The position numbers and the translations under genes are program-made. A stretch of 64,000 nucleotides of DNA, from positions 1-64,000 of the forward strand of contig JAZQIM010000021.1 in the NCBI GenBank assembly GCA_045541115.1, read 5' to 3'. Below the pieces are notes generated by a model. It was given only the letters and a program-made list of their open reading frames with translations, was not told the origin of the DNA and made no database searches. Below, in pieces: positions 17,222-26,416 of this stretch (position 1 is the stretch's first letter; the number at the start of each line of letters is the position of its first letter). The stretch comes from Aphodoplasma sp045541115 (GTDB taxonomy: Bacteria > Bacillota > Clostridia > UBA1381 > UMGS1253).

Positions 17222-18241
17222 ATGCTTTTTTCAGTAATTGTTCCTATATATAAGGTTGAAAAATATTTAAAAAGATGTATTAACAGTGTGCTCAATCAAA
17301 CGTGTAATGATTTTGAACTGATACTTGTTGATGATGGGTCACCCGATAATTGTCCGCAAATTTGCAATGATTACGCTTCTGAGAATCCCAATGTTAAAGT
17401 GATACACAAAGAAAACGGCGGACTTGTAAGCGCTAGGCAGGCAGGTATAAAAATTGCTTTGGGAGAATATGTTTTCAATCTTGATGGCGATGATGCACTT
17501 TTGCCAGATGCGCTCGAATGTGCGAGGCGTATTATTCTTGAAACAAATGCCGACATTGTTTCCTTTTCACACAGGGAATATCGTAACGGAGAAACAAAGG
17601 ATATAATAAACGATGTTGTTCCGGTTGGTTTTTATGATAAAGAAGATATGGAAAAGCATATATATCCGCATATTTTATCGGACAAAAACATGAGGAATTT
17701 TACATACTTCTTGTGTGGCAAGGCAATAAGACGTACACTTATTACATCACATCAGCTAAGTGTCACAAACAAAATTTCTCTTGGTGAAGATTTAAGTTGT
17801 ATTATTCCGTGTTATCTTGATGCTAATTCTGTGTATATAGACAACACACCCGTTTACCTTTATACTATAAGAGATGATTCGCTTACTACCAGCTTTACTA
17901 CAAAGCAACTTACGGACCTTACGGAAGTAATAAACGGATTTTGTAATATAACATTAAAAAAACCGGCGGATTTCGACGAACAGATTGCCCGATATTCATT
18001 TTTTATGTGCTTTGCGATTCTTGCTGCAGCGGCAGAAGGTGGGAATTTCAAATATCTTGATGAAATAAAAAAACTTATTTTAAATTCAGTCAATAGGGAC
18101 CTTATTAAAAAAGCCCGGTTTGAAAAAACAACCATAAAGACTAAAATCAGCATGGCGTTAATGAAAAAGGAGCACATCAAGACTGCGTTTTATTTTCTGT
18201 ATTTTGCAGGCAAAATCAAAAGTATATTAAAGAAAGGGTGA
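17222..18241 (+). CDS. GT2-family glycosyltransferase
   Basis: About 339 aa. It opens with FSVIVPIYKVEKYLKRCINS. LILVDDGSPDNCPQIC follows, and the acidic motif is LDGDDALLPDAL at about residue 88. The start at 17222 is preferred because AGGTGAT stands 4-5 nt upstream; GTG at 17213 is the alternative. The C-terminal part differs clearly from both neighbouring GT2 proteins, so the three probably have different linkages and are not recent duplicates. Confidence 0.88.
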   Translation: MLFSVIVPIYKVEKYLKRCINSVLNQTCNDFELILVDDGSPDNCPQICNDYASENPNVKVIHKENGGLVSARQAGIKIALGEYVFNLDGDDALLPDALECARRIILETNADIVSFSHREYRNGETKDIINDVVPVGFYDKEDMEKHIYPHILSDKNMRNFTYFLCGKAIRRTLITSHQLSVTNKISLGEDLSCIIPCYLDANSVYIDNTPVYLYTIRDDSLTTSFTTKQLTDLTEVINGFCNITLKKPADFDEQIARYSFFMCFAILAAAAEGGNFKYLDEIKKLILNSVNRDLIKKARFEKTTIKTKISMALMKKEHIKTAFYFLYFAGKIKSILKKG

Positions 18242-19314
18242 GTGAGTTGAAAACACCTGATATTTCAATAATAATGAGTGTGTATAACGGCGAAACATAC
18301 TTGAAAGAAGCAATAGAAAGTGTAATAAACCAGACTTTTAAAGATTGGGAGCTTATTATCATAAATGATTGTTCAACTGATTCAACCGCCGATATTCTTG
18401 CTGATTTTGCAAGTAAAGACGAAAGAATAAAAGTGCACCCGAACGAAGTTAATTTAAAACTTCCTACATCGCTTAATAAGGCTATTTCTCTATCGCAGGG
18501 CAAATACATAGCAAGAATGGATGCTGACGATATCTGCCTTCCTGACAGGTTTGAAAAACAATATAAATTTATGGAAGAGCATAGCGATGTGGCTTTATCA
18601 TCGTGTCGATTCATGACAGTGAAAAATGGTGTTTATATGTCAGGCGGTGCGGGTGGCAGATGTGACAATAAGGCTATACGCGTATTGCTTCTTGTTGGAA
18701 ATCCAATACTTCATCCCGGCATTATTGCAAAAGCGCAGGTTATGAAGAAATTAAATTATGATACAAGTCTTACTTGTACCGAGGACCTTGAATTGTGGAC
18801 AAGGATGGCAATGGGAAATCATAAAATAGAGATTCTTCCTGAGTGCCTTATGATATACCGACTCCACGATAAGCAAATTACAAGTACTACTCTCGAAAGA
18901 CAGCATGTTGAAGTGCTTAAAATTCAGCAGAAATTCTACGGCACGCTTCTTGAAGAAATGGACGACGAGATGGGTAGGTTTTACATAAGTGGAATTTATT
19001 TTAGAGAAAATGCAAATATACACAAATTCTTTGAATTTGCAAAATGGATTAAAAGAGTGTCCGGCAAAAACTTTGATAAAAGAGATATAAGCTATGCACT
19101 TTTGGAAATTTTAGCGGAATACAAAAGACATGGCATATCAAAGATAGATATATTAAGAGCAATGATAAAATTTAACCCCATATTTTTGGCGAAAGAATTC
19201 ATAAGAAGAAAGAAAGTAGCAAAAAAAGACATTGAAAAATGCATAAAAATTGCAAAAGATTTATGCCTTAAACAGACATCAGGGACGAAGGAGTTTCCTG
19301 TTTTTGAAAAATAA
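18238..19314 (+). CDS. GT2-family glycosyltransferase
   Basis: About 355-358 aa. The start ISIIMSVYNGETYLKEAIES, then LIIINDCSTDSTADIL and MDADDICLPDRFEKQYKF (acidic metal motif at about residue 93), place it in GT2. The conserved LHPGIIAKAQV and CTEDLELWTRMAMG that follow are typical of the WaaE/LgtA-type group. The GTG start overlaps the previous stop by 4 nt; TTG at 18247 is an alternative with better ribosome-site spacing. Confidence 0.88.
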   Translation: MSELKTPDISIIMSVYNGETYLKEAIESVINQTFKDWELIIINDCSTDSTADILADFASKDERIKVHPNEVNLKLPTSLNKAISLSQGKYIARMDADDICLPDRFEKQYKFMEEHSDVALSSCRFMTVKNGVYMSGGAGGRCDNKAIRVLLLVGNPILHPGIIAKAQVMKKLNYDTSLTCTEDLELWTRMAMGNHKIEILPECLMIYRLHDKQITSTTLERQHVEVLKIQQKFYGTLLEEMDDEMGRFYISGIYFRENANIHKFFEFAKWIKRVSGKNFDKRDISYALLEILAEYKRHGISKIDILRAMIKFNPIFLAKEFIRRKKVAKKDIEKCIKIAKDLCLKQTSGTKEFPVFEK

Positions 19315-19333
19315 ATAACAGGAGGGTTAGTAA

Positions 19334-20701
19334 ATGAAATTTTTTGAATACCCATATGTGATTATAACTATTCTTGTAATGATTTTTCTTTTAATGGTAC
19401 TTATCGGATTATATTTTACTATAAAATCCGTAAGAACGGCAAAAGGAACAACCGAGAAAAGTTTTTGCGGTATAGGTAAAATAGAAAATGATTTTGAAAA
19501 AGCAAGTACCTTACGTAAAAATCGCTCAATTATATATATTTCAATATCTCTTGACGCTATGAAAAGACTTTATCCCGAATCAAAGGCAGCAAGGATGTAT
19601 GAACAAATTAAAAAAATATTGTTTCATTACTTTTGCCTTAATGCAGATGGAGAGATTTCTCTGTACGGACAGGAAAATTTTGTTGCGATCAATAGCCTTG
19701 AAGCAGGAGAATTAGCACAGTGTATTGATAAATGCTTTGAAGAAATAAACGAAGCGTTTGTAAAGCACGGAGCAGTTAATGTTGTTCGGCTAAATTTTGG
19801 CTATCATCTGACCAGTTCAACAGAGGTATCGTTTAAAACTGCTTTGTCAAGAGCGAAACAGGCTTGCAGTATAGCTGAGGATAAAAATATTTTATATTGT
19901 CAGTGGGACAGCTCAAACGGTAAAGCATTTGAAAGAAAAATAAAAATAGAAAACAATATACAATATGAAATTGATAATAATAGATTTTTCCTTGAATATC
20001 AACCTATCATAGATGCAAAAACAAATAAAATTATGGGTGCAGAAGTTCTTTCAAGGCTTAACTCCCCGACAGAAGGAGTTTTGACTCCACACCTTTTTTT
20101 GTCGGCAGTAAACAATGTTGGACTTAACGAAAAATTTGATTACTATATTTTTGAGAAAAACTGCAAATGGATTTCAAGCGATAAAGAGAACCGTATTAAA
20201 TATGTATACACAATCAATTTTTCACGTTCTACTCTTTGTGACAAAAATTTAGCAGATAACATTATAAATATAGTAGAAAAATACGATGTTGATTATTCGT
20301 GTATTGCTGTTGAAATTCTTGAGGATAAGAATTTGAATAAAGAAGAAAAATTGGTGATGACAGCGAATTTAAATCGCCTAAAAGAAAAAGGAATTCTAAT
20401 ACTTTTAGATGATTTTGGCAAAGGATACACCAGTTTTGGAGATTTAACAGAGTTTGATATAAGCATTGTAAAAATTGATAAATCAATAACACAAAATTCA
20501 ATAACTGAATCAGGTTTTTTGATTTTGAAAAACATTATCAAAACTGCTCATGATTTAGGTTTTAAAACTTTGTGTGAAGGTATAGAAACCGAAGAACAAA
20601 AAAATACAGTAGTAAGTGCCGGATGCGATATACTTCAAGGGTATTATTTTTACCGTCCGATGCCAGTTACACACTTAGAAAAACTATTTGAGAAACAGTA
20701 A
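19334..20701 (+). CDS. Membrane EAL phosphodiesterase with degenerate GGDEF
   Basis: A 455-aa protein: one N-terminal membrane helix (about 8-30), a GGDEF-like domain (about 60-200) and an EAL domain (about 215-455). The cyclase signature reads LYGQENF, so it is inactive. The EAL domain keeps the expected catalytic set: AEVLSRL (EVL for EAL), INFS, VEILED, LDDFGKGYTS, VKIDK, CEGIETEEQ and LQGYYFYRP. It is therefore probably an active c-di-GMP phosphodiesterase, perhaps tuned by its dead GGDEF partner. AGGAGGG precedes the ATG. Sitting among glycosyltransferase genes, it implies that this EPS is under c-di-GMP control. Confidence 0.85.
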   Translation: MKFFEYPYVIITILVMIFLLMVLIGLYFTIKSVRTAKGTTEKSFCGIGKIENDFEKASTLRKNRSIIYISISLDAMKRLYPESKAARMYEQIKKILFHYFCLNADGEISLYGQENFVAINSLEAGELAQCIDKCFEEINEAFVKHGAVNVVRLNFGYHLTSSTEVSFKTALSRAKQACSIAEDKNILYCQWDSSNGKAFERKIKIENNIQYEIDNNRFFLEYQPIIDAKTNKIMGAEVLSRLNSPTEGVLTPHLFLSAVNNVGLNEKFDYYIFEKNCKWISSDKENRIKYVYTINFSRSTLCDKNLADNIINIVEKYDVDYSCIAVEILEDKNLNKEEKLVMTANLNRLKEKGILILLDDFGKGYTSFGDLTEFDISIVKIDKSITQNSITESGFLILKNIIKTAHDLGFKTLCEGIETEEQKNTVVSAGCDILQGYYFYRPMPVTHLEKLFEKQ

Positions 20702-20711
20702 GGTGATTTTT

Positions 20712-21623
20712 ATGTTATCCGTAATTATTCCTGCATATAATGAAGAAAAATGTATACAAAGAGCATATAGTGTAATATATACTTTGCTTTCAGAAAACAA
20801 TATTGACAGTGAGTTTATCTTTGTTGATGATGGTTCGCAGGATCAGACATACAAAGAGATAACCAAACTTTCGGAGAAGAATGAAAATATAACAGGCTTG
20901 CATTTTTCCAGGAATTTTGGAAAAGAATCTGCTATATCTGCAGGACTATCTGTGGTCAACGGTAATTGTGCAGTTGTCATTGATTGCGATCTTCAGCATC
21001 CACCAGAAAAAATAGTTGAAATGTATCATTTATGGGAGCAAGGATACGAAATTGTTGAAGGAATCAAAAAAGAGCGCGGACAGGAAAAGAAAATGTATAG
21101 CTTTGGGGCGAAGGTTTTCTATTCTGTTATCAGCCGTATGGCAGGCTTTGATATGGCGAATTCATCAGATTTTAAATTACTGGATAAAAAGGTTGTAGAT
21201 GTACTCAATAAAATGCCTGAAAGAGGGTTTTTCAGGGCGATTTCATATTGGGTAGGATATAAAAAGACAACAGTTGAATATGACGTAAAAATGCGCGTTG
21301 ACGGCGAATCAAAATGGTCAACACGGGGACTTATAAAGTATGCGATTTCAAATATTTCATCATATTCCACTGCGCCTATGCAAATCGTAACCGCGCTTGG
21401 CAGTGTGATGCTTATAATATCTATTATATTCGGTGTATGGGCACTTATTGATAAAATTATTGGCAGAGCACTCGAAGGTATGACAACGGTTATAATTATC
21501 ACTATCTTTATAGGAAGTATAATTATGATTAGTCTTGGAATAATAGGATACTATATTGCCCGAATATACGAAGAAATTAAAGGAAGACCGAAATATATAA
21601 TTTCGTCAAGTGTAAAGAGTTAG
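20712..21623 (+). CDS. GtrB/DPM1-like polyprenyl-phosphate glycosyltransferase
   Basis: About 303 aa. A GT2 domain (LSVIIPAYNEEKCIQRAYSV, FVDDGSQDQTY, HFSRNFGKESAISAGL, IDCDLQHPPEKIVEMY) is followed by two C-terminal membrane helices (about 228-250 and 262-285). This layout is that of GtrB or dolichol-phosphate mannosyltransferase-like enzymes, which make undecaprenyl-phosphate-linked glucose or a similar sugar. It likely feeds the GtrII-like transferase at 4878-6428. The start at 20712 is chosen because AGGTGAT precedes it; an upstream in-frame start would overlap the EAL gene. Confidence 0.85.
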   Translation: MLSVIIPAYNEEKCIQRAYSVIYTLLSENNIDSEFIFVDDGSQDQTYKEITKLSEKNENITGLHFSRNFGKESAISAGLSVVNGNCAVVIDCDLQHPPEKIVEMYHLWEQGYEIVEGIKKERGQEKKMYSFGAKVFYSVISRMAGFDMANSSDFKLLDKKVVDVLNKMPERGFFRAISYWVGYKKTTVEYDVKMRVDGESKWSTRGLIKYAISNISSYSTAPMQIVTALGSVMLIISIIFGVWALIDKIIGRALEGMTTVIIITIFIGSIIMISLGIIGYYIARIYEEIKGRPKYIISSSVKS

Positions 21624-21670
21624 AGAAGATAAATAAAATCAAACAAATGTATAAGGAGATGATATAGACA

Positions 21671-22441
21671 ATGGAGAAAGAAATGACGCAACGCATTATA
21701 AATGGCTTAAATAACAATGAATTTAAGATGTTTTTGCAATTTATAGTTGACAGTAAAACCAAAAAGATTGTTTCGGCAGAGGCATTATCAAGATGGGAGC
21801 GTCCGGAGAAAGGACTTGTGGGACCTGTGCATTATATTGCGCATATGGAAGAGACAGGACTTATCAGCGCGCATGATTTTTATATGTTTGAACTTGTTTG
21901 CCGTCAGCTTGAAAAATGGAATGGTACTGAATATAACGACATTTCAATATCCTGTAACTTTACCAGAATAACTCTTTCTGAAGAAGACTGTATTGATAAA
22001 CTTAAACGAATTTCCGAAAGATATAATTTTGATAAATCGAAGCTTGCGATTGAAATAACCGAGGATGCTATTGAAAAAGACAGAGAAATAGCTAAAGGGA
22101 ATGTCATTTTGTGCAAAAGACTTGGCTTTAGGGTTTATCTTGATGATCTTGGTAGCGGTTATACATCTCTTTCCAATCTTTGTGATTATCCGATTGACGT
22201 TGTTAAAATTGACCGAGATATTTTACTTAAAACAAACACAGATAGGGGAAAAGCGTTATTTTGCGGGATTGTTGCGCTTGCTCACAGCATGGATATTGCC
22301 GCTATCGGTGAGGGTGTAGAAACAGAAGAACAAAACAATCTTGTATCACAATCTGATTGTGATTTCATTCAAGGGTGGTACTATACAAAGGCTCTTCCTT
22401 TAGAAGAATGTGAAGCCTTTATAGATAACTATAATATATAG
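21671..22441 (+). CDS. Stand-alone EAL-domain c-di-GMP phosphodiesterase
   Basis: A 256-aa cytoplasmic protein consisting almost only of an EAL domain. All key motifs are intact: SAEALSRW (about 37), CNFTR, IEITED, YLDDLGSGYTSL, VVKIDRD, GEGVETEEQ and FIQGWYY. It is expected to hydrolyse c-di-GMP to pGpG. No sensory or membrane portion is present, so control would come from expression or partners. AAGGAGATGATATAG lies upstream of the ATG. This is the second EAL gene within 3 kb. Confidence 0.88.
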   Translation: MEKEMTQRIINGLNNNEFKMFLQFIVDSKTKKIVSAEALSRWERPEKGLVGPVHYIAHMEETGLISAHDFYMFELVCRQLEKWNGTEYNDISISCNFTRITLSEEDCIDKLKRISERYNFDKSKLAIEITEDAIEKDREIAKGNVILCKRLGFRVYLDDLGSGYTSLSNLCDYPIDVVKIDRDILLKTNTDRGKALFCGIVALAHSMDIAAIGEGVETEEQNNLVSQSDCDFIQGWYYTKALPLEECEAFIDNYNI

Positions 22442-22463
22442 TAACTTAAAGGAGGAAAAACAA

Positions 22464-23087
22464 ATGCCAAGTACTCTAAAAAGACTTCTTGCAATTATAA
22501 ATTACTGGAGAACATTTCCCGTTTATTTATGTGTATTGTTTTCCAAACACATTGATTTGATTAAAAAAGATGTTACAAGGTGGAACGAAACCAATCAAAT
22601 AAAATTTAATATGTTTGAATCTCTTAACTGGTATATGACATACAAAAAGGAATTTCGTAATTTGCTTCAACATCGTTTGAAAAATCCATCGCGTTCAATT
22701 GTAGCTATGACGCATTTTTTAATTGCAAGAATGTTATGGAAACCAATGGAAAGCTTGTATATCTACACAGAAGATATAGGCGGAGGTCTTTATATTCAAC
22801 ATGGTTTTTCTACTATTATTACTGCTAAAAAAATAGGTGAAAATTGCAGAATATATCAACAGGTAACTATTGGTTATAAAGGTGCAGATTGCCCTCCTGT
22901 TTTAGAGGATAATGTTGCTGTTGCTTGCGGTGCAAAAGTCCTTGGCAATATAACAATGCACTCGGGCAGTTTGGCGGCAGCGGGAGCCGTTGTTGTAAAA
23001 GATGTCCCGGAAAATGCAATTGTTGCCGGTGTTCCTGCCAAGGTAATTGGCTATAAAGATGAAAACAACCTTAATTTTCAAGGTTAA
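22464..23087 (+). CDS. Hexapeptide-repeat acyltransferase, CysE-like (EPS)
   Basis: A 207-aa protein with a left-handed beta-helix. The CysE-type block is IYTEDIGGGLYIQHGFSTII (about 95-114) and is followed by ENCRIYQQVTIGYKGADCPP and the coil ACGAKVLGNITMHSGSLAAA. It is probably an O-acetyltransferase acting on the EPS repeat unit. The N-terminal 90 residues differ from the first-gene acyltransferase, so the two likely modify different positions. It is the last gene of the locus and is followed by a terminator; AAAGGAGG precedes the ATG. Confidence 0.82.
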   Translation: MPSTLKRLLAIINYWRTFPVYLCVLFSKHIDLIKKDVTRWNETNQIKFNMFESLNWYMTYKKEFRNLLQHRLKNPSRSIVAMTHFLIARMLWKPMESLYIYTEDIGGGLYIQHGFSTIITAKKIGENCRIYQQVTIGYKGADCPPVLEDNVAVACGAKVLGNITMHSGSLAAAGAVVVKDVPENAIVAGVPAKVIGYKDENNLNFQG

Positions 23088-23133
23088 AACTAAAAATACA
23101 AACTATTTGACAATGATATGAAATTATAATGAA

Positions 23134-23166
23134 GGATCACTAAAACATAGGTAGTGGTCTTTTTTG
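23134..23166 (+). terminator. Terminator of the EPS operon
   Basis: Stem GATCACTA, loop AAACATAGG-type, stem TAGTGGTC with one G-U pair, then TTTTTT, about 45 nt after the last EPS stop codon. Confidence 0.75.
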
Positions 23167-23208
23167 ATTGCGTCATCTTCTGAAAAATCGTTTGCGTTGA
23201 CGGAAGTT

Positions 23209-23259
23209 AAGTATAAAAAGAGGGCGCGTTTTAGGAAATGAAAACCTAAAGCGCACCCT
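23209..23259 (-). terminator. Terminator of pfp
   Basis: On the minus strand a 15-bp stem AGGGTGCGCTTTAGG / CCTAAAACGCGCCCT is followed by CTTTTTAT. It faces the EPS terminator. Confidence 0.75.
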
Positions 23260-23295
23260 TTATGTGGTGGTTATAATTTTATACTCACTAAAAAA

Positions 23296-24954
23296 TTATT
23301 CCTTTTCAAGAGCAAGAGTTTTAGTAGTAATATCACAAACTTCAGCCGGACCGTAGTACTGAATAGCACCCGGATATACGAAGCATGTTTCTTCTGCCCA
23401 CTTATCTCTGTTAGCCTCGAAGAATTTAAACGGCTTGCCGTCAAGCTCAACGAGAGCCTTTTTAATAACGGGCTTATCTTCGCCGTGTCTTCTTTCGATG
23501 TTCATCATCTTTGTAATAGGCATACCGCCTGCAACCCACTCATTTGCCGGCTTTGAAAGATTTGAAATCTTTGACAAATAGCCGTTATAACCGTATTGAA
23601 TTAGCATAAATGCGTTAAAGCCAAGTGAATAGCAGTAGTCAGAATCAAAGTTTGACGGGAATGCACATCTTCCTTCGTATCCAAGGAAGTGATGAAGTGC
23701 GCTGAACTTACCGTTATATGTGCCGGCAGCCTTTCTTACCTTAAGCTTATCTGCAACTAGCGCAGAGAAAAGCTTTTCTGATTCGATAAGGGAAACCTGA
23801 ACATTACCGTGCGGGTCTCTTTCGAGGAACAACTGCTGCTGAATTCCTTGCGGAAGAATAGCAAATACTTCCATAGACTCTTTTGACAAGCCATTCTTAA
23901 TAAACTCATATTTTTCGTCCCATGTAGCAAGCGCATTAAACTCATCAGCTTTGCTTCCTGCGAGAAGCTCGTTGATTTGAGCAATCAATACAGAAAATTC
24001 AGGAACGAATTCAACAACGCCTTCCGGAATAATAGCAACACCGAAGTTCATGCCTTTTGCTGCTCTCTTTTCAACGGAATCAGCGATGTAATCAGCGATC
24101 TGTGAAAGTGACATTTTCTTTTCTGCAACTTCTTCGGAGATTAAGCAGATGTTTGGCTGTGTTTCGAGCGCACACTCAAGTGCAACGTGAGAAGCAGAAC
24201 GTCCCATAACCTTGATAAAGTGCCAGTACTTTTTCGCTGAATTAGCGTCTCTTTCGATATTACCGATTAACTCGCTGTATGTTTTTGTAGCTGTATCGAA
24301 GCCAAATGAACATTCGATGTCTTCGTTTTTGAGGTCGCCGTCAATTGTTTTCGGGCAGCCGATTACCTGTACACCTGTGTTATGCGCTGCAAAATACTCT
24401 GCGAGCACAGCTGCGTTTGTGTTTGAGTCGTCGCCACCGATAATAACGATAGCTGTGATGCCGTGCTTTTTGCAAACCTCGGCAACAATAGCAAACTGCT
24501 CGTTTGTCTCAAGCTTCGTTCTGCCTGAACCAATGATATCGAAACCGCCTGTGTTTCTGAACTGATCAATATATTCATCGTCAAAAATTATGTAATTATC
24601 TTCGATAAGACCGCTCGGACCGCCTTTAAAACCATAAAGCTCATTTTCTGGATTTGTTGACTTCAAAGCGTCGTATAATCCGCAAACAACATTGTGTCCG
24701 CCCGGAGCCTGACCGCCGGAAAGAATAACGCCGACAATTTGTTTTTTAGCTTCGGAAGTGTTTTGACCTTTTTGGAAAACAATCTCTTTTTTGCCATATG
24801 TGTTAGGGAAAAGAGCCTTTATTTTGTCGCAGTCAGCAACACTTTGAGTTTCCTTGCCTTCATTTACGCAGATATCTGCGATGCCGTTTCTGAGCATTCC
24901 TGGTAGTTTTGGTGCATAAGCATATCTTGCTTTTTGCAATGATGAAAGTTCCAT
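23296..24954 (-). CDS. pfp: Pyrophosphate-dependent 6-phosphofructokinase
   Basis: A 552-aa enzyme of the long PPi-PFK type. It phosphorylates fructose 6-phosphate with PPi, reversibly, in glycolysis. Visible motifs are GVILSGGQAPGGHN (about 76-90), the PPi-specific IIGGDDSNTN (ATP enzymes have GGDGT), CPKTIDGDLKNED with the catalytic TIDGD, and KVMGRSASHVALECAL. A stand-alone gene with its own promoter and terminator. Use of PPi saves ATP in fermentative anaerobes. AAGGAGATAAATT precedes the ATG. Confidence 0.94.
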   Translation of the reverse strand: MELSSLQKARYAYAPKLPGMLRNGIADICVNEGKETQSVADCDKIKALFPNTYGKKEIVFQKGQNTSEAKKQIVGVILSGGQAPGGHNVVCGLYDALKSTNPENELYGFKGGPSGLIEDNYIIFDDEYIDQFRNTGGFDIIGSGRTKLETNEQFAIVAEVCKKHGITAIVIIGGDDSNTNAAVLAEYFAAHNTGVQVIGCPKTIDGDLKNEDIECSFGFDTATKTYSELIGNIERDANSAKKYWHFIKVMGRSASHVALECALETQPNICLISEEVAEKKMSLSQIADYIADSVEKRAAKGMNFGVAIIPEGVVEFVPEFSVLIAQINELLAGSKADEFNALATWDEKYEFIKNGLSKESMEVFAILPQGIQQQLFLERDPHGNVQVSLIESEKLFSALVADKLKVRKAAGTYNGKFSALHHFLGYEGRCAFPSNFDSDYCYSLGFNAFMLIQYGYNGYLSKISNLSKPANEWVAGGMPITKMMNIERRHGEDKPVIKKALVELDGKPFKFFEANRDKWAEETCFVYPGAIQYYGPAEVCDITTKTLALEKE

Positions 24955-25003
24955 AATTTATCTCCTTACTTATTTATTTAGACAAAATATCTATTCCTAA
25001 AAT

Positions 25004-25032
25004 ATTATAATACATTTTGTCGAAAAAGTAAA
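25004..25032 (-). promoter_or_regulatory. Promoter of pfp
   Basis: Minus strand TTTACT (25032-25027), a 17-nt spacer and a perfect TATAAT (25009-25004), about 50 nt upstream of the pfp start. Confidence 0.65.
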
Positions 25033-25183
25033 CCTTTAATTGTTAATATATTTTTATTTGTATTATATGGTATTTATGTAAGGTTATATCGTATAACTCG
25101 ATTTTTTGTGAAACGGATTTTTTGCACATGCTTCAAAAAGATTTTAAAATTAAGATGTAATTATTTTCAAAAAGTTGTTTTTG

Positions 25184-25212
25184 TTGACTAAGGGTACTAA
25201 AAATGATAATAT
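25184..25212 (+). promoter_or_regulatory. Promoter of the 25267 gene
   Basis: TTGACT, a 17-nt spacer and TAATAT; TATAAT at 25210-25215 is an offset alternative. The 25033-25183 interval between the two divergent promoters is AT-rich and shows nothing else I recognise. Confidence 0.65.
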
Positions 25213-25266
25213 AATCTACAATAAATTACTATAAAAAAGTTAATCTGCAAGAAAGGAGAGGATACT

Positions 25267-26022
25267 ATGAAAAAAATATTGATTTTAACTTGCGTATTGT
25301 TATCGTTGTTCAATGTATGTTCTTATGCGGAAAGCATAGATGAAATAGATGTAATAAAAAATTTACTTGAAACAAAGACAATAAAAAATTATGAAACAAT
25401 TTTAATTCCATTGCAAGGAGATCCTGAAAACTTTAATATAACAGATAATGATGATTTGAAAACTATAACTTTTGGTAACGGAATACAAGGGTATAGTATT
25501 AGCGAGCAAAAAATAAAAGAAGCAATTGAGAAACAGGCAACGAGGGTAGAACCGTATTTGGAAAAAAGAGACAAATGGTATTTTCCTATAATAGTGTCAA
25601 ATAGAGAAGTGGCTATGGCGGAAATTGTGAAGGAAGAGAATGAATATAAAGTGTTATGTGTTGCCAGCGGCTCCATATTTGATAATTTTGTCAGGCAGCA
25701 AAAGAATGTCAATTTAGATGAAGTTAAATATGTAACAAAAGGTGTTATAATAAATGGATTTGTTATAAATAATGATGATGTTGAAAGATTTATAGATTTA
25801 GATGTGTCTGTAAATAATAACGATTTGCAGACAATAAATACTCAAGAAAAAAATGTTGTAGAGATTTTTTCCGAAAGATTTGATCAGGCTGCAGTAGAAG
25901 GCGAAAAAACAAGCGGAGGATATGGATATGAAGGCAGTAACATATTCTATATTGTTGTGGCAGTAATATTGATTTCTGCCTGTGCCCTGTATCTAATAAT
26001 AAAAAGAAAAAGGTATAATTAA
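25267..26022 (+). CDS. Secreted single-pass membrane protein of unknown function
   Basis: A 251-aa protein I do not recognise. It has a signal peptide (MKKILILTCVLLSLFNVCSYA, cut before ES), an external domain of about 190 residues rich in Asn/Asp/Glu, and a C-terminal anchor (IFYIVVAVILISACALYLII) with a short basic tail KRKRYN. That is a type I topology. The external segment has one Cys (VLCVASGS) and YVTKGVIINGFVI-like strands but no catalytic motif. AGAAAGGAGAGG precedes the ATG. It is monocistronic, between pfp and the T-box, and has no visible terminator before the T-box promoter. Confidence 0.75.
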   Translation: MKKILILTCVLLSLFNVCSYAESIDEIDVIKNLLETKTIKNYETILIPLQGDPENFNITDNDDLKTITFGNGIQGYSISEQKIKEAIEKQATRVEPYLEKRDKWYFPIIVSNREVAMAEIVKEENEYKVLCVASGSIFDNFVRQQKNVNLDEVKYVTKGVIINGFVINNDDVERFIDLDVSVNNNDLQTINTQEKNVVEIFSERFDQAAVEGEKTSGGYGYEGSNIFYIVVAVILISACALYLIIKRKRYN

Positions 26023-26075
26023 CATAGAAAAAACTATTCCACAGAAATTCGAGTTATAGGGTTTATATAAAAGTG

Positions 26076-26104
26076 TTGACAAGAAAAAATAAATATGATA
26101 GACT
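26076..26104 (+). promoter_or_regulatory. Promoter of the T-box/trpB2 unit
   Basis: TTGACA, a 17-nt spacer and TAGACT directly precede the T-box leader. A second TTGACA at about 26116 probably belongs to the leader. Confidence 0.55.
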
Positions 26105-26377
26105 AATATAAACCGTTGACAAAGAGTAAGTAGGCGCTGTCACTTTTCTCAAAGAGAGCTGCAGGCGGTGTGATTGCAGCAGAAAACATAACGCTGAATG
26201 GACTTTGGAGGGCAATCGGAAAGATTTATTTCGAGTATGTGCGCCGTAGATGACTACTACGTAATCAAAAGTCGGCATATGATAGTATGCATAAAGTGGG
26301 CGCACTTTTTGCGCCAAGCCGGGTGGCACCGCAGGATATTTGACTCCTGTCCCAGCATTTGGGACGGGAGTTTTTTG
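26105..26377 (+). promoter_or_regulatory. T-box leader, tryptophan-specific
   Basis: A transcription-attenuating T-box RNA. The conserved core AAGCCGGGTGGCACCGCAGG lies at 26316-26334. The bulge TGGC (26324-26327) would pair with a tRNA ending in GCCA, as tRNA-Trp (discriminator G) does. The specifier candidate is TGG at 26199-26201 in the context GAA-TGG-A, the Trp codon. The AGAGAGCTGC segment near 26154 looks like the Stem I AG-rich bulge. The terminator stem is at 26343-26371. Uncharged tRNA-Trp should open the terminator and turn on the downstream trpB2. Confidence 0.9.
26343..26377 (+). terminator. T-box attenuator terminator
   Basis: An 11-bp stem ACTCCTGTCCC / GGGACGGGAGT (one G-U pair), then TTTTTT. 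It competes with the antiterminator formed by the T-box core. Confidence 0.85.
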
Positions 26378-26416
26378 ACTTTATACCGGAATAAATATTA
26401 AAGTGGGGGAGAGAAA

